Positions 44,799-57,020 of a stretch of 64,000 nucleotides of DNA are shown here, one piece after another. The position numbers and the translations under genes were made by a program. The notes under the pieces were generated by a model. That model worked only from the letters and a program-made list of their open reading frames with translations, searched no databases and was not told where the DNA came from. Position 1 is the first letter of the stretch; the number at the start of each line of letters is the position of its first letter. The stretch comes from Cichorium intybus (Eukaryota > Streptophyta > Magnoliopsida > Asterales > Asteraceae). Location: positions 78,661,382 through 78,725,381 of the forward strand of contig CM042016.1 of NCBI GenBank assembly GCA_023525715.1. The letters run 5' to 3'.

Positions 44799-46440
44799 TC
44801 AAGCTTCCTTCTAAGATTGACTTTAAGCACATTGCTTGATCATGGCTTGATAACAGTTGGACTATCTTCAGACTTGATCTTGAACGAACATATGGTGTGA
44901 CGGCTTCATGTATACATCTTGAAATCAGGACATCCAGCTTTGAGTTTGACTTTGACTAAAACATGGAGTCTAATTCATCTTCTTCACTTCTTGATCACAT
45001 AAGGTGCAAATGTAGCAACGAAAACTGTTTGAGGAGGAATTCAATGCAGCTTGTCGCATAGAGTTACGTTTCACCTTTCTCTGGGGATAAAATGTTGTGT
45101 TGAAACTCTTTAACTTCACTTCATAATCCATCATTAGAAAATCTTCATTTGATTGTCTTTTACTGGCGCTTCATGAAACGAACGATGAACGAAAAATCCC
45201 TGTGGATCACAGAGTCATAAAGACCCTTTTCGCCACAGTTGTTCAAGGACCCAACCTTGGCTCAAGAGGAGACTCCTCGCAGCATCTGTGTGAACCCGGA
45301 GGAATGCACTACTATTGTTTGAGTACCAGAGAACTACTTGTGGTCGTTTTGATTTTGGCCCCTGCATATCTCTTGATCAAAGATCTCAATGCACTTAACA
45401 AGTCAACAAGTTGACTTGGCTCTTGGCGAGACGTTCAATGGTATCCAAACTCTACGGAGTATACCATCATGGTGCCAATTATGGTTCCGGTGAAGTGTTG
45501 GGGTCTCACAGCTATTGTGGTAATCAACAGCGATCACTGGCCCAGAGTTTCGATGTTTCATCAATGCGAGGTAAGGCCACATTGAATCACAAACATCTTT
45601 ATTATAAGAAAAATGGGTTAAGAGTAGTGTGAGCGTGTAATATATCTTGGTGCGAGATATACCCATCGGCTAGACTTGCGAATTGTCATCAATGTATGGT
45701 ATATTACACTAAATCATCCAACTCTTAAATTAGAATACTTGCAGGTAAGAATGGTTGTTGATGCCTCACATTTACCATTTGTGTTATAGCAAAGATCACT
45801 GGCATAGAGTTTCGAAATATCATCATCATTTGGTTTTAAATGATGAATCGTCTATTTCTTGCATCAGAAAATAGAGTGGGTAAGAATGGATTGGTGCGTG
45901 TGATAGACTACGGTACGCATCTAACCATCGGCACAAAATTTGTAACTCTCGACTCTGAGTGGCCTAACTCAAAGTGTCTAGAAGTTGAGTATTAGAATAC
46001 TTAGATTAGGTTAAGAGAAAAGTTGTTAGTGTTTCATACTCATTGTGGTGTACCAATGAGAATCATCAGCACAGTTATTTTGACTCAGCAGTTAGTGGTA
46101 TAGCTCAATGCGTCGCTGACTGGTAAAAAATGGCACATCATTGACATGAGAAATTTGGATTTGTATTCCTGATTCGTATGAATCAGGAACATTGACGATC
46201 GTGCAAATTGTGTAACTAAATTTTTTTTTGGATTTTTAGTTTTGAAAAAGAAAGACATAAAGGAAAAACGTATTTTTTGGATTTTTGGATTTTGTACTTT
46301 TTGTAGTTTTTAATTCTCCCCCTAAATTTGTGCATAGAGGAGAAAGACCGAAAATGAACAAATTTAACTAAAAAGAAATTTACAGAATATACAGGAACTG
46401 ATTTTTCAGTCATCGAAACGAATCAACTTTAGAAAACCAA
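44799..46440 (-). other. 3' non-coding part of a second SIRE-like copia relic
   Basis: No conserved coding. A degenerate duplicated segment of about 250 bp appears at about 45490-45720 and 45780-46000, with shared text such as 'gatcactggc', 'agagtttcga' and 'cccatcggc/accatcggc'; a shorter trace lies near 46080-46120. A purine tract (minus strand TTTAGGGGGAGAA at about 46313-46326) resembles the run that follows pol in SIRE-type elements. Confidence 0.55.
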
Positions 46441-48340
46441 TAAGCACATCAAACCGAGCTTTTGAAAAAGGTTTAGTAAACAAATCTACCACATTGTTAT
46501 CTGTGTGGATCTGTTCCAAATGAATAAGTTTTCGCTCGTAGCAATCTCGAATAAAGTGAACTTTGATGTCGATATGCTTGGTTTTAGAATTCTAAACATG
46601 GTTTTAACAATTTGGATTAGCTGCATCATTGTCACAAAATATGGGAGTGTCGAGAAAGTTCAAACCATAATCGAGTAGTTGATGTTGCATCCAGATGACC
46701 TGAGAACAGCAAGCCGATGCCGCCACGTATTCAGCTTTGCCTGTGGAAGTGGATACAGTTTGTTGTTTCTTGCACTGCCATGAAATCAGCCTATCTCCCA
46801 AAAATTGACATCCAGCACTTGTGGATTTCCTGTCAATATCACATCCTCCATTATTGCTGTCAGAAAAAACATATAAGTCAAATTCACGGTTCTTGGGATA
46901 ACAGAGACCCAATTTCGGTCTCCCTTTAAGGTATCGAAAGATCCGTTTAACAGCAGTTAAGTGAGAATGTTTAGGATTAGCCTGATGACGTGCACATTGG
47001 CAAACTACGAAGATGATATCCGGTCTGCTAGCCGTCAGATACATCAGAGAACCAATCACAAGGTTTGATCAACAGATTCACCATCTGGATCTGAAGACAT
47101 CAGAGGTCACTCAGCCATCGGATTAGCGGCAACATTCGCATCTTTGAAACCGAACTTCTTCACAATGTCATCGACATACTTTACTTGATGCAGCAATATA
47201 CCCATTGAGCTTTAACGTACTTGCAACCCTAAGAACATCGTCATCTCCCCTAGAGAACTCATCTCAAATCTCTTCTTGATCACTTGCTCGAAGTCTTTGC
47301 ACAAAGCCTCGCTTGTAGATCCAAAGATAATATCGTCTACATAAATCTGGACGACAATTAGACTGTCTTCTTGCATTTAATGAACAATGTCTGGCCAATC
47401 GTCCCTCTGGTATACCCGTGTTGCAACAGATGTTCGGTCAGTGTAGCGTACCAAGCTCGAGGAGCCTGATGAAGACCGTAAAGTGCCTTATCCAGCTTGT
47501 AAACATGTTTGGGAAACTTTGAGTTGACAAAACCCGGAGGTTGATCAACATAAATTTCCTCTTTGACTTCGCCGTATAGAAAAGCTGTCTTGACATCCAT
47601 TTGATACATGGGAAATCTCATATAAGACGCGTATGCTAAGAAGATTCGAATTGCCTCCAATCGAGCCACGAGTGCATACACTCCAGTGTAATCAAGACCT
47701 TCAATATGCCTAAACCCGCGAACAACTAGACGTGCCTTATTTCGCACTATCACTCCATTGTCGTCCTGTTTGTTGCGAAATACCGATATTGTGTCTAAAG
47801 GCTTTTTGCCTTCGGGTAGTTCCACCAGCTGCCAAACATTCAGTTTTTCGAATTGGTTCAGCTCTACATGCATTGCGTCAACCCAACTTGGTTCATTAGT
47901 GCCGTCTCCACATTCTTCGGTTCGATTTGCGAAATGAAGCATGAGTAGAGACACTCGTTGACATGACCATTCTGACTTCTGGTTTGGACCTCATCCGTCA
48001 GAGAACCAATAACGTTTTCAATTGGGTGATCGCGCTGAATTCTAGAAGGGATAGCATGCTCGAGCGCTTCAGAAGAAACTGGAAGATTCGTTATGTTCTC
48101 AACTCTGCTTGCAGCCGATTCACCTCTATCAGTTGTTCTGAAATCGTACGAGGTGCTTGCCACATACTCATCCGGAATTCTTTCGAGAAAAAGAGAGTAC
48201 ATGAGAGTAGAATTGAACAGATCAGCAGGTTCAAAGTTGACGACTCCTTCTTGAGTGGCAATTTCTTCAACAGCTGGTGGTTCGTCAACAATTCTTGGAG
48301 AATCAGCAGGAGTGTAAGCAATCACTATAAATTGCTTTGA
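46440..48340 (-). pseudogene. Second SIRE-like copia pol relic (integrase-RT linker, RT, RNase H)
   Basis: Minus-strand order: linker at 47864-48330 (DHPIENVIGSLTDEVQTRS, ECLYSCFISQIEPKNV), RT at 47358-47954 (WVDAMHVELNQFEKLNVWQLV, NKARLVVRGF, YQMDVKTAFLYGEVKEEIYV, YKLDKALYGLHQAPRAW), catalytic YVDDIIFGS at about 47330-47350, and RNase H at 46604-47059 (MIGSLMYLTASRPDIIF, DIDRKSTSAGCQFLGDRL, ASACCSQVIWMQHQLLDYG). Frameshifts separate all blocks. It is distinct from the 3548-35425 element, although of the same lineage. The 5' portion ends at the MITE at about 48345. Confidence 0.9.
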
Positions 48341-48344
48341 AGTG

Positions 48345-48737
48345 ATAATTGTTATTAGTGCTAATTTCAAAAAAGACACTAAGTTTTTAAAAAAAATCGA
48401 TTTTGACACTATGTTATTTTTCTTTTTAGTTATGTCACTAAGTTTTCAATTTTTTTCAATATAATCATTATGTTTTCAATTTTGTTTCAATATTGACCAC
48501 GTGATCGGTCAACCACGTTTTCAATTAACGTGACAAGGTGACATGGCACGTAGGTGTCAAAATTGAAACAAAATTGAAAACATAGTGACTTACTTGGAAA
48601 AAATTGAAAAGTTAGTGACTTAATTGAAAAAAATAACACATTGTCAAAATCGAAAAAGTTAGTGACTTAATTGAAAAAAATAACACAGTGTCAAAATCGA
48701 TTTTTTTAAACTTAGTGTTTTTTTTGGAAATTGTCAT
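48345..48737. mobile_element. MITE with long terminal inverted repeats (family unassigned)
   Basis: About 390 bp whose two ends are inverted copies over more than 50 bp. The left end reads AATTTCAAAAAAGACACTAAG..., and the right end in reverse complement reads CAATTTCCAAAAAAAACACTAAG; both continue into ATCGATTTTGACACT. Internal short repeats (cactaagttttc/gaaaaagttagtg) add to the symmetry. I could not define the target duplication. Mutator-like is plausible from the long TIRs. Confidence 0.7.
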
Positions 48738-49395
48738 ACATTTTTTAAATTATGAAAACATCTTTTTACATTTTTAGTAGTATAGATACATATTTTTATG
48801 TTGGTTTGAGTTCGTTCGGTTAGAAGTATACTACATTTTTAGAATTATAAATACGTATTTTTATGCCTTTAAAAGTATAAATACATATTTTTATGTTTTT
48901 TAGAAGTATAAATATAACTTTATGTTTTTAGAAGTACAAATACATTCTTTTATATTTTAAAATATGTTTTTAGAAATATAAATACAAGTTTTTATGTTTT
49001 TAGAAGTATACATACATCTTTCAAGATTATAAATATTTTTTTAAGTATAAACATATATTTTACGTTTTTTTAATTATAGATACATTTTTAGAAGTACAAA
49101 TACTTATTTTTATGCTTTTAGAAATATAAATACGTTTTGTTTTGCATATAATCACATATCGTCAATCAAAAGCATGCTTATAATAGAAAAAATATTAAAA
49201 AAGATGTTTCAACTTGTTTTATAATACATCTTTTATTGATATATACATGTTTATATGCAAAAACGTATTTATATTTTTAAACGCATAAAAATACGTATAT
49301 ATACTTCTGAAAATATATCTATATACTTCTAAAAATATATTTATACTTCTAAAAATGTAAAGACGTATTTATACTTTTAAAAAATATAGGACATA
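48735..49395. mobile_element. Palindromic MITE built from inverted minisatellites
   Basis: The left half repeats 'ttagaagtataaatacatatttttatg'-type units (written here as a type, about 30 bp). The right half carries the same units in reverse complement (about 49260-49390). Ends align as TGTCATACATTTTTT on the left and TGTCCTATATTTTTT on the right (complement). No coding. Confidence 0.65.
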
Positions 49396-50678
49396 TTCAA
49401 AAAAAAAACATTTTATAAGATGACTCTAATTGATGCTGTAATTATGTTTTGGATGTTGTAGAATTTTAGAAATATAATTTATTTGAAGCGGTCAAACCAT
49501 ATTAGGTGACTGTAATTGATGCAATTTTTTTTATTTTATTTTTTTGATCATTAATAGAAATATCAATTTTAAAAATTTAACCGGGTTAGTTCATTTTACG
49601 ATCTTATTATTGATATACCTATCATGTAATATGTTTATTTCTATTCTACTACTTTGTTAGTTAAGGCTGAAAAGAGTGGTTGCCGTTGGCACCACTCCAC
49701 CTAAATAGCATATAGGGGAGGAGATAAATAAAGAGATATCATTGGATAGAATATAGAGAATCAGGGGTGGTGCAACCGTAATAAAAAAAAGAGACATCAG
49801 AGAGAAGAGGATTTACGTGATCTTACGGATGGAGACCTTGTCCATGCCTATACCGCTAACCCGGGATTATGGATGCCGGCGGTATGGACATCCACCTCGG
49901 ATGTCAATGAGAAATTTTGCATCGTACATCTAATAAAATTTCAGTCGATAAACATCCAAGCTTATCATATTATCATCAAGTCCAACTATTACTCTATTAG
50001 CCCGCCCCGAATAACTAATTTTAAATAGATACTCTCATTGCAAATCGATTGAACTCTCTTAAAAATATTCATAAATAAATTAATATGCAAAAACGTAAAT
50101 GCATACTGTATAATGATAAAAAGAAAGTTTTGTAATACAATAATAGAATCAGATAAATATTCTTCGAAAAATCCAAAATATTAAACAATGACCCTCCATC
50201 AACCCACTAAGGCAAAGTGGGAAATGAATTATTCGAGGGATTGTGTGCCACTTTTTGGGAGCTTCAACAACTATTCTTTTAACAGACGATAAATTTCTTT
50301 ATTAATTTTTCTAAATTTAAGGTTAATTCCAAAAAATAGGATATAATCACTGTTTCTCTAATTCTGTAATTCATGTACCATCTTTTTCAACAATAGGACG
50401 ACTTTATCATTTTTATTATTTAATTTAATGAATTTATCTTTTTTAACTGTAATATTTATATAAACATTATAGTTTATCATGTATGATCAAATATTTTTAA
50501 TCAGAAAAACTAGCAAACAACTAGCCTCAATGGATCTTACTAGAATTAGAATACATAAAACTTTATAATTTTTTATAACTAACCCAAAATTATATAATGT
50601 TTAGATTACTACATAGAAAGTTATATGATGTTAAACTTTTGCAAAATATTCTTAAAAAATAGTGTATAAGGAATTGTA

Positions 50679-50732
<54 letters not shown>

Positions 50733-51435
50733 CATTACTGATTACTCAATATTCCCCTTCCCCTCTCTCCAACTCACCACTACCGTGAGCCACCAACTTT
50801 CCAAATCAAAAAGAGTATCTAAAAAAAATTTATTTCTTCTCCCCACTCATAATTTTCTCATTTAATTTTTTTTTTCAAAAGACCAAAAGTAATTGTGATA
50901 TTTATAAATGTATTATAGCTTAGTGCTGACAAATTAGAAAAACACAATAATGGTTCTCGTAGGTTATTGTTGAAATATTATTTAACGACGTTTACGATTT
51001 ATGAAACAACATCGTTACACATTGGTTTGGGCTCAAAAATGAGCCATTTGAAGGAGATTGAAAAGCCTATTTAACATCAACTCTTTTATCGTTTATATAC
51101 TGATGCAATTGTATTTCAGATTGCTTTATAGTTTCATAAGTCCCCGAACATATGATGGGATGCACTATCACATGTACGATTTACTAAGATTTACATATAC
51201 AAGATAACATAGTAAATTAGTTGCAAAGGATGCACTCAATCCATCAATAGGTGGTAGGACCACATGCCATTAATAATCTAATATGCTCCCTAGGATAATA
51301 CAAAGAGTTGTTTTAGGTTAGATTATGGTCAATTTCAAATCTTACATGGTCAAAGATTTTAAGGAAGGGCTCCGCATAGTTCATGTGATATATATTCTTG
51401 CATTTCTTTTTTATTTTTTTTTTGGCGAATACGAT
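49396..51435. other. A+T-rich stretch, no gene seen
   Basis: No conserved coding. At 49662 the text TAAGGCTGAAAAGAGTGG resembles one end of the PIF/Harbinger-like MITE at 52818, but no matching second end was found. A short imperfect palindrome lies at about 49846-49892. The rest is unstructured A+T-rich sequence apart from the microsatellite listed separately. Confidence 0.5.
50678..50732. repeat. (TAA)n microsatellite
   Basis: About 18 uninterrupted TAA units. Confidence 0.98.
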
Positions 51436-52528
51436 CTTTTAGGGCAGTTTGGTTTGCGGATTTTCTAGGAATTTATATTTTAAATTTCGAAAAATCATAT
51501 ATTTGGTTGAAAAATAATCATGAGATTTGTAAATGATAATATTTTAACATGACCCAACAATCCTATGAATCAGTGATTTGTAAATGCATCGCCTCCCTCT
51601 AAGATTTAAAATTCCATGAATGAATGATTTGTTTTTAACCTCCGACGACCCACACCACTGATGTTGCATCCACCTCTTGCCACCCCACGGTTGAGGTCGC
51701 CTCCACCTCCGGCAACCCCGCCGCCGATGCCTCTACCTCTACCTCTACCTCTACCTCTACCTCTACCTCTACATCTGGCCGCCCTATCTCCGATGTCGCC
51801 TCCACCTCAGCCCCCATGTCGCCTCTACCTCCGGCCACCCCCGTCGATGTTGACGAATCCACCTCCGGCCACCCCATTGCCACTGTCGTGTCCATCTTTG
51901 GGCACCCCACCGTGGATGACGCCTCCACCTCCGGCCACCCCACCACCCACTCCGGCCATCCCACCGCCCCGATACCGCCCTACCTCCAGCCACCTCATCG
52001 CCGGTGCAGCCTCCATCTCCAACGACGGGTCTCCACATCTGGCCACCGCATTGCCGACTTCCCTTCCAACAGCTCCGACTACCCCACTGCTGATTGGCGT
52101 ACTTCCTGCTACATCACTGCCAATGCTATCGACTCCACCTCCGGCAACCCCACCATCGACGCAGCCTACACTTCTGCCACCCTACACTATTGCCACATCC
52201 ACCTCCAACCACCCGACTGCTGCCTCCGTCTCCACCTCCGACCGCCCCACCACCAACGTCGTATTCACCTTCAACCACCATATCATTAATGTCGGCTCCT
52301 CTGTAGATTCTGTACCGATTGTTCTATCCTTGATTCTCCGTAATTGGTTCCAAATCGATGATTTATTGCCGATTATTTTAATATTTTTTCAATTTCATAA
52401 ATTTGTTGATATCCAACCAAACATGTCATTGAATTTTAAATCATAAGATTTCAAATAATGAAAGATTTAAAATTCCATTGCATTTGAAATTTCAAATTTT
52501 GAAATTCACGAACCAAATACCAGTTAAT
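51436..52528. mobile_element. Non-autonomous DNA transposon with G+C-rich minisatellite core
   Basis: The ends look like inverted repeats: left CAGTTTGGTTTGCGGATTTT, right (reverse complement) CTGGTATTTGGTTCGTGAATTT, both followed by AATTTTAAATC/AAATTTC-type text. The centre (about 51650-52310) is G+C-rich and strongly repetitive: (CTCTAC)n at about 51727-51775, then imperfect units of 'cacctccggccaccccacc' type. This gives open frames in several phases, but the encoded Pro/Ser/Thr text is only the repeat translated. hAT-like origin is possible, and no target duplication was settled. Confidence 0.6.
51727..51775. repeat. (CCTCTA)n hexanucleotide repeat
   Basis: About eight consecutive CCTCTA units (read in frame as Pro-Leu repeats). 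Confidence 0.95.
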
Positions 52529-52817
52529 ATTCAACAAAAAACAAGAGATGAGTTTTATATTATTTTTGTCCTATTTTTAAAAGTATACTATTAAATGATA
52601 TTTGGTCATTATTTCAATATTGTATGATATGTCGATAAAACAAAAAGGATCATAAATTGAAATTTTTCAATTTAGAAAGAAAGATTAACAATATTGCTAT
52701 ATAGCATATTTAAATAAAGTATACATAGCATGTATAGTTGTGGGGTATGATTATTATAAGTAATTAGTCCAATAGTAAGTATACCCAATTAATGTCATGT
52801 GTAACAAAAGACACTAA

Positions 52818-53103
52818 GGCTGGAGGGAGTGGTTAGCATGTGCTGAACATGCTAAACTTGCCACATCAGCTTAGCACATGCTGACCAAATTTGGTGGGAG
52901 TAGTCAACATGTGTTAACCATGCTAAAAGGTACAACTCTCATGCTAAAAGGTACAAGTGATGTTGCTATGGTTGTTAATGGCGAGCTCGTCGAAATTTTG
53001 GCGAGGAGCTGCTTGGCGAGGACGAGAGCGAAGCCGGCGGTGTGGCTTGGCATGCTCAGCGAGGAAGATGGCGAGGGGGATGGCGAGGCCACTCCCCCAA
53101 GCC
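52818..53103. mobile_element. PIF/Harbinger-like MITE
   Basis: 286 bp with terminal inverted repeats GGCTGGAGGGAGTGG and (reverse complement of the right end) GGCTTGGGGGAGTGG, flanked on both sides by the 3-bp duplication TAA (52815-52817 and 53104-53106). TWA duplications and GGC/GGG-starting ends are typical of PIF/Harbinger. The right half is G+C-rich with repeated GGCGAG motifs. No transposase coding. Confidence 0.82.
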
Positions 53104-53243
53104 TAAATCACTAATTATCCATTAATCTTTCCGGTATCTATCGATATAGGTGTGATTTTATTCCTTATTCTTTCGGTCCATCGAAGATATTCTTTCAACG
53201 CTAATATTTTCTAAATCCATGGGTCTTAATCAAAAGGTTAAAT

Positions 53244-53363
53244 TACAAAATCAACCTTTTGTAATTGTCTTAGTTATTTTTCCTTATTTTTACGTTGTTG
53301 TTTTCTAGCTTTGTGCTAGTTTTGTTTTTCAATGAAAGCTGTCTCAAAAAAAAAAAAAAAAAA
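53244..53363 (+). mobile_element. 5'-truncated LINE (or other poly(A) retroposon) tail
   Basis: About 100 bp ending in a run of about 19 A, preceded by TTTGTTTTTCAATGAAAGCTG, which resembles plant L1 LINE 3' ends (this motif is 21 nt in the genome and is quoted only in part in other fields). It is flanked by a perfect 15-bp duplication ATCAAAAGGTTAAAT at 53229-53243 and 53364-53378. This is the signature of target-primed reverse transcription. A processed mRNA tail is the alternative. Confidence 0.82.
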
Positions 53364-53378
53364 ATCAAAAGGTTAAAT

Positions 53379-54060
53379 CCTATGTCCATCATAACATTAA
53401 TTGATAGGCAACTAGTTTTAGAGAAAACTTTGCCAAAACCTACTTTGAACAAGATTATTTTAAATTATAATGAAGATGGGTGATGGAAATTTCAAATTCT
53501 AAGACTAAAAGGTGTGGGAAGGGGATGAAGTGCGGGTTTTTATGTGGCAACACCACAACGTACGGGAACACCATCCTGATTGGTGTTTTTGGTGTGGGGT
53601 GTTCCCGTGCGGTTTGGCACCGCAATCTCTCTTTCTCTTTTTCTTTCTCATCTCCTTTTCTCTTTCTCCCTCATTTTAGAGATCAAAAAATAAAAAAAAT
53701 AATAAAATAGGCTAAAATAATGAGAAATTTTAAAAAAAATCTACTAATTTTTGTTATTTATTCTATGTAAAAAATTAAAGAAAATTTGAAAAAAAAACCT
53801 GAAAAATAAAAAATTTCATTGGAATGTTGAATATTCAAATAGAATATTACATAGAATAGTGTAATATTCTACTAGAATATGAAAAAAAAACGCTACATTT
53901 TTTTCATTTTTTTAATTAAAAATGACGAAAATAATAAATAAATATTTTTTTCAATTTTTTCTCATTTATTTTGTATTTTTTTAATTTTTTTATTTTACAC
54001 CCAAAATGAGTTGTCAGGAATGCGTCTCCCGGTCTCACGAAATATAATGGTCTCATATAA
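53379..54060. other. Low-complexity A+T-rich stretch
   Basis: No gene seen. 53500-53620 contains an imperfect inverted repeat around 'gggaacacca' and 'ggtgttcccg', possibly a MITE remnant. The rest is poly-A/poly-T-rich. Confidence 0.5.

Positions 54061-54153
<93 letters not shown>
54061..54153. repeat. (TA)n microsatellite
   Basis: About 45 TA units on the left flank of the next MITE. Confidence 0.98.
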
Positions 54154-54157
<4 letters not shown>

Positions 54158-54523
54158 CCGGTTCCGGTGAGGACTCTTTTTTCGGTGAGGACTCGCGAGG
54201 ACACCTTAAAAAAATTGAAAAAAAATATAAAAAAAATACAAATCATAAAATCGAGAATAGTACTATGTCATTATCAAAAAAAATTTTGAAAAAAAAATTT
54301 GCATCATTGCAAAACGTAATGATGCAATTTTTCTGTTTTTATTTTGGATCATTATTTCATTACAAAAAAAATAATGATCGAAAAGTTTTTTTTTGAATCT
54401 TTTTTTTCTCCGATATAGTATTATGATCCATTTTATTATTTATATTTTTTTTATATTTTTTTTCAATTTTTTTAAGGTGTCCTCGCAAGTCCTCACTTTA
54501 AGAAGAGTCCTCACCCGATCCTG

Positions 54524-54530
<7 letters not shown>
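54151..54530. mobile_element. MITE inserted in a TA microsatellite
   Basis: About 375 bp with inverted ends of roughly 90 bp. The left end begins ATAGGGTCCGGTTCCGGTGA and the right end in reverse complement begins ATAGAATCAGGATCGGGTGA. Both continue through GGACTC, GCGAGGACACCTT and a long shared A-rich tract. (TA)n lies on both sides (54061-54153 and 54529-54574). No coding. Confidence 0.82.

Positions 54531-54574
<44 letters not shown>
54529..54574. repeat. (TA)n microsatellite, right flank
   Basis: About 23 TA units continuing the array interrupted by the MITE. Confidence 0.97.
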
Positions 54575-54575
<1 letters not shown>

Positions 54576-54576
<1 letters not shown>

Positions 54577-55014
54577 TCTATGATGAAGGCGGAGACCAAT
54601 AAACACATGGCACCTAGACCAGCCTAAAGCGCAACAGATTTGCTCAGACCAAGATACACGATATGTTAGGAGCAGAATAGCTTAAAGTACATAGTTACAA
54701 AATAACTGCTTCGATAGAAATGTAACTTCAATATTCACCTTCTCTAAGACATCTTCAAAAATGTGATCTTGATAGACAATGACTTCGGTTATCTTCATAG
54801 CAATCAACTTCAACACAACTTATTTTTCCTAACAATCTCCCCCTTTGTGCATATTTGCTCCAAGTACCCGAAGTCAACACAATGAAAAAATCAAGCAGTG
54901 AGTTATGTACAGCAATCTACTGGTTCAAGTGGTAATATCTACATTATTGCAACGTCACTGTTTTTCTTGTAGGTGGTTATTCTTATCAAAAAACAATTTA
55001 TTGATAGGACCATT
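54576..55014 (-). mobile_element. SIRE-like copia 3' LTR fragment with polypurine tract
   Basis: 54576-54834 ends in TTTTTCCTAACA, which on the minus strand is an LTR start TGTTAGGAAAA. It is preceded on that strand by the tract CACAAAGGGGGAGAT (54835-54849), the same tract as at 4024-4040. The LTR left part is lost at the microsatellite. 54850-55014 is non-coding 3' internal sequence. Confidence 0.75.
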
Positions 55015-56229
<1,215 letters not shown>

Positions 56230-57005
56230 TGTTGGATTAGGTGTCTAAGCCATGACTAATAATTAGTATTTACCTAATTAATAGAAGCACAGTCCATTTG
56301 GGTTGCCCTCATGGCTGGAGGTTTGGTAGAAAATTCGGTAGAGAGAAATGTTGATTTATTATGGGATTAATAAATCAACAAGAATTAAAATATATGGTTT
56401 ATTAATATATTAAAGTCATAATATATTAATTAGAAACTATATTAATTAATTAGGAATTAATCCAGAATTAATTGGATTTAATTTGGGGATTAAATTAATT
56501 AATTAAAGGTGCAGGGACTGAAACTGTAATTATTCAATAGTTGAATAAGTGGCAGTGTGACAGTGACCAGTGGAAGTCGAAATTCATATATAGAAATATA
56601 TGATTTTCGAAATTGATATATAGATAAAAAGGAATTTGAATTATAAGATAAAAGGTTTATCTTATTTGAATTCAAAAAGGTTTATCTCTAAGGTTTATCA
56701 ACTGGCCATTTGAAAAACTATAAATAGGGGTTCCCAGGCACCATATTGAATTCGCCATTCTCATAAGTTCTCTCTGGAATTTCGATTTCTCTTCTCCTCC
56801 AGCTTGGGTGTGACTTTCATTTGAGGCAGGATATTTTTGCTGCTTAGCTTCAAGAAATTAAGGTTGGTTTTTTCTATTTGATCTTTAGTTTCTTTTATTG
56901 GCCTCTAGGTTTTTTGTTATATGTTCAATTAGAAGAAAACATAGATTCTTATAGGTTGCATGTGAACTTAGGTTATTTAGTTCATGGTTTGCAGAAAACC
57001 TTTCA
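56230..57005 (+). repeat. 5' LTR of the plus-strand copia element
   Basis: 776 bp. TATA box TATAAATA at 56719-56726, followed by GGGGTTCCC. The end CCTTTCA is next to the primer site. Confidence 0.93.
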
Positions 57006-57006
57006 G

Positions 57007-57020
57007 TGGTATCAGAGCCT
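57007..57020 (+). other. Primer-binding site
   Basis: TGGTATCAGAGCC, matching the 3' end of initiator Met tRNA, 1 bp after the LTR. Confidence 0.93.

Noticed and set aside
49846..49892. Possible exon or structured RNA around the GTCCAT...ATGGAC palindrome
   Set aside because: A single imperfect palindrome with a short open frame and no supporting context.
49662..50210. Second PIF/Harbinger-like MITE beginning TAAGGCTG
   Set aside because: Only one end resembles the family, and no inverted partner or duplication was found.
51661..52446. 261-residue plus-strand open frame
   Set aside because: The text is a G+C-rich minisatellite read in one phase. Overlapping frames on both strands are also open and no domain is visible.
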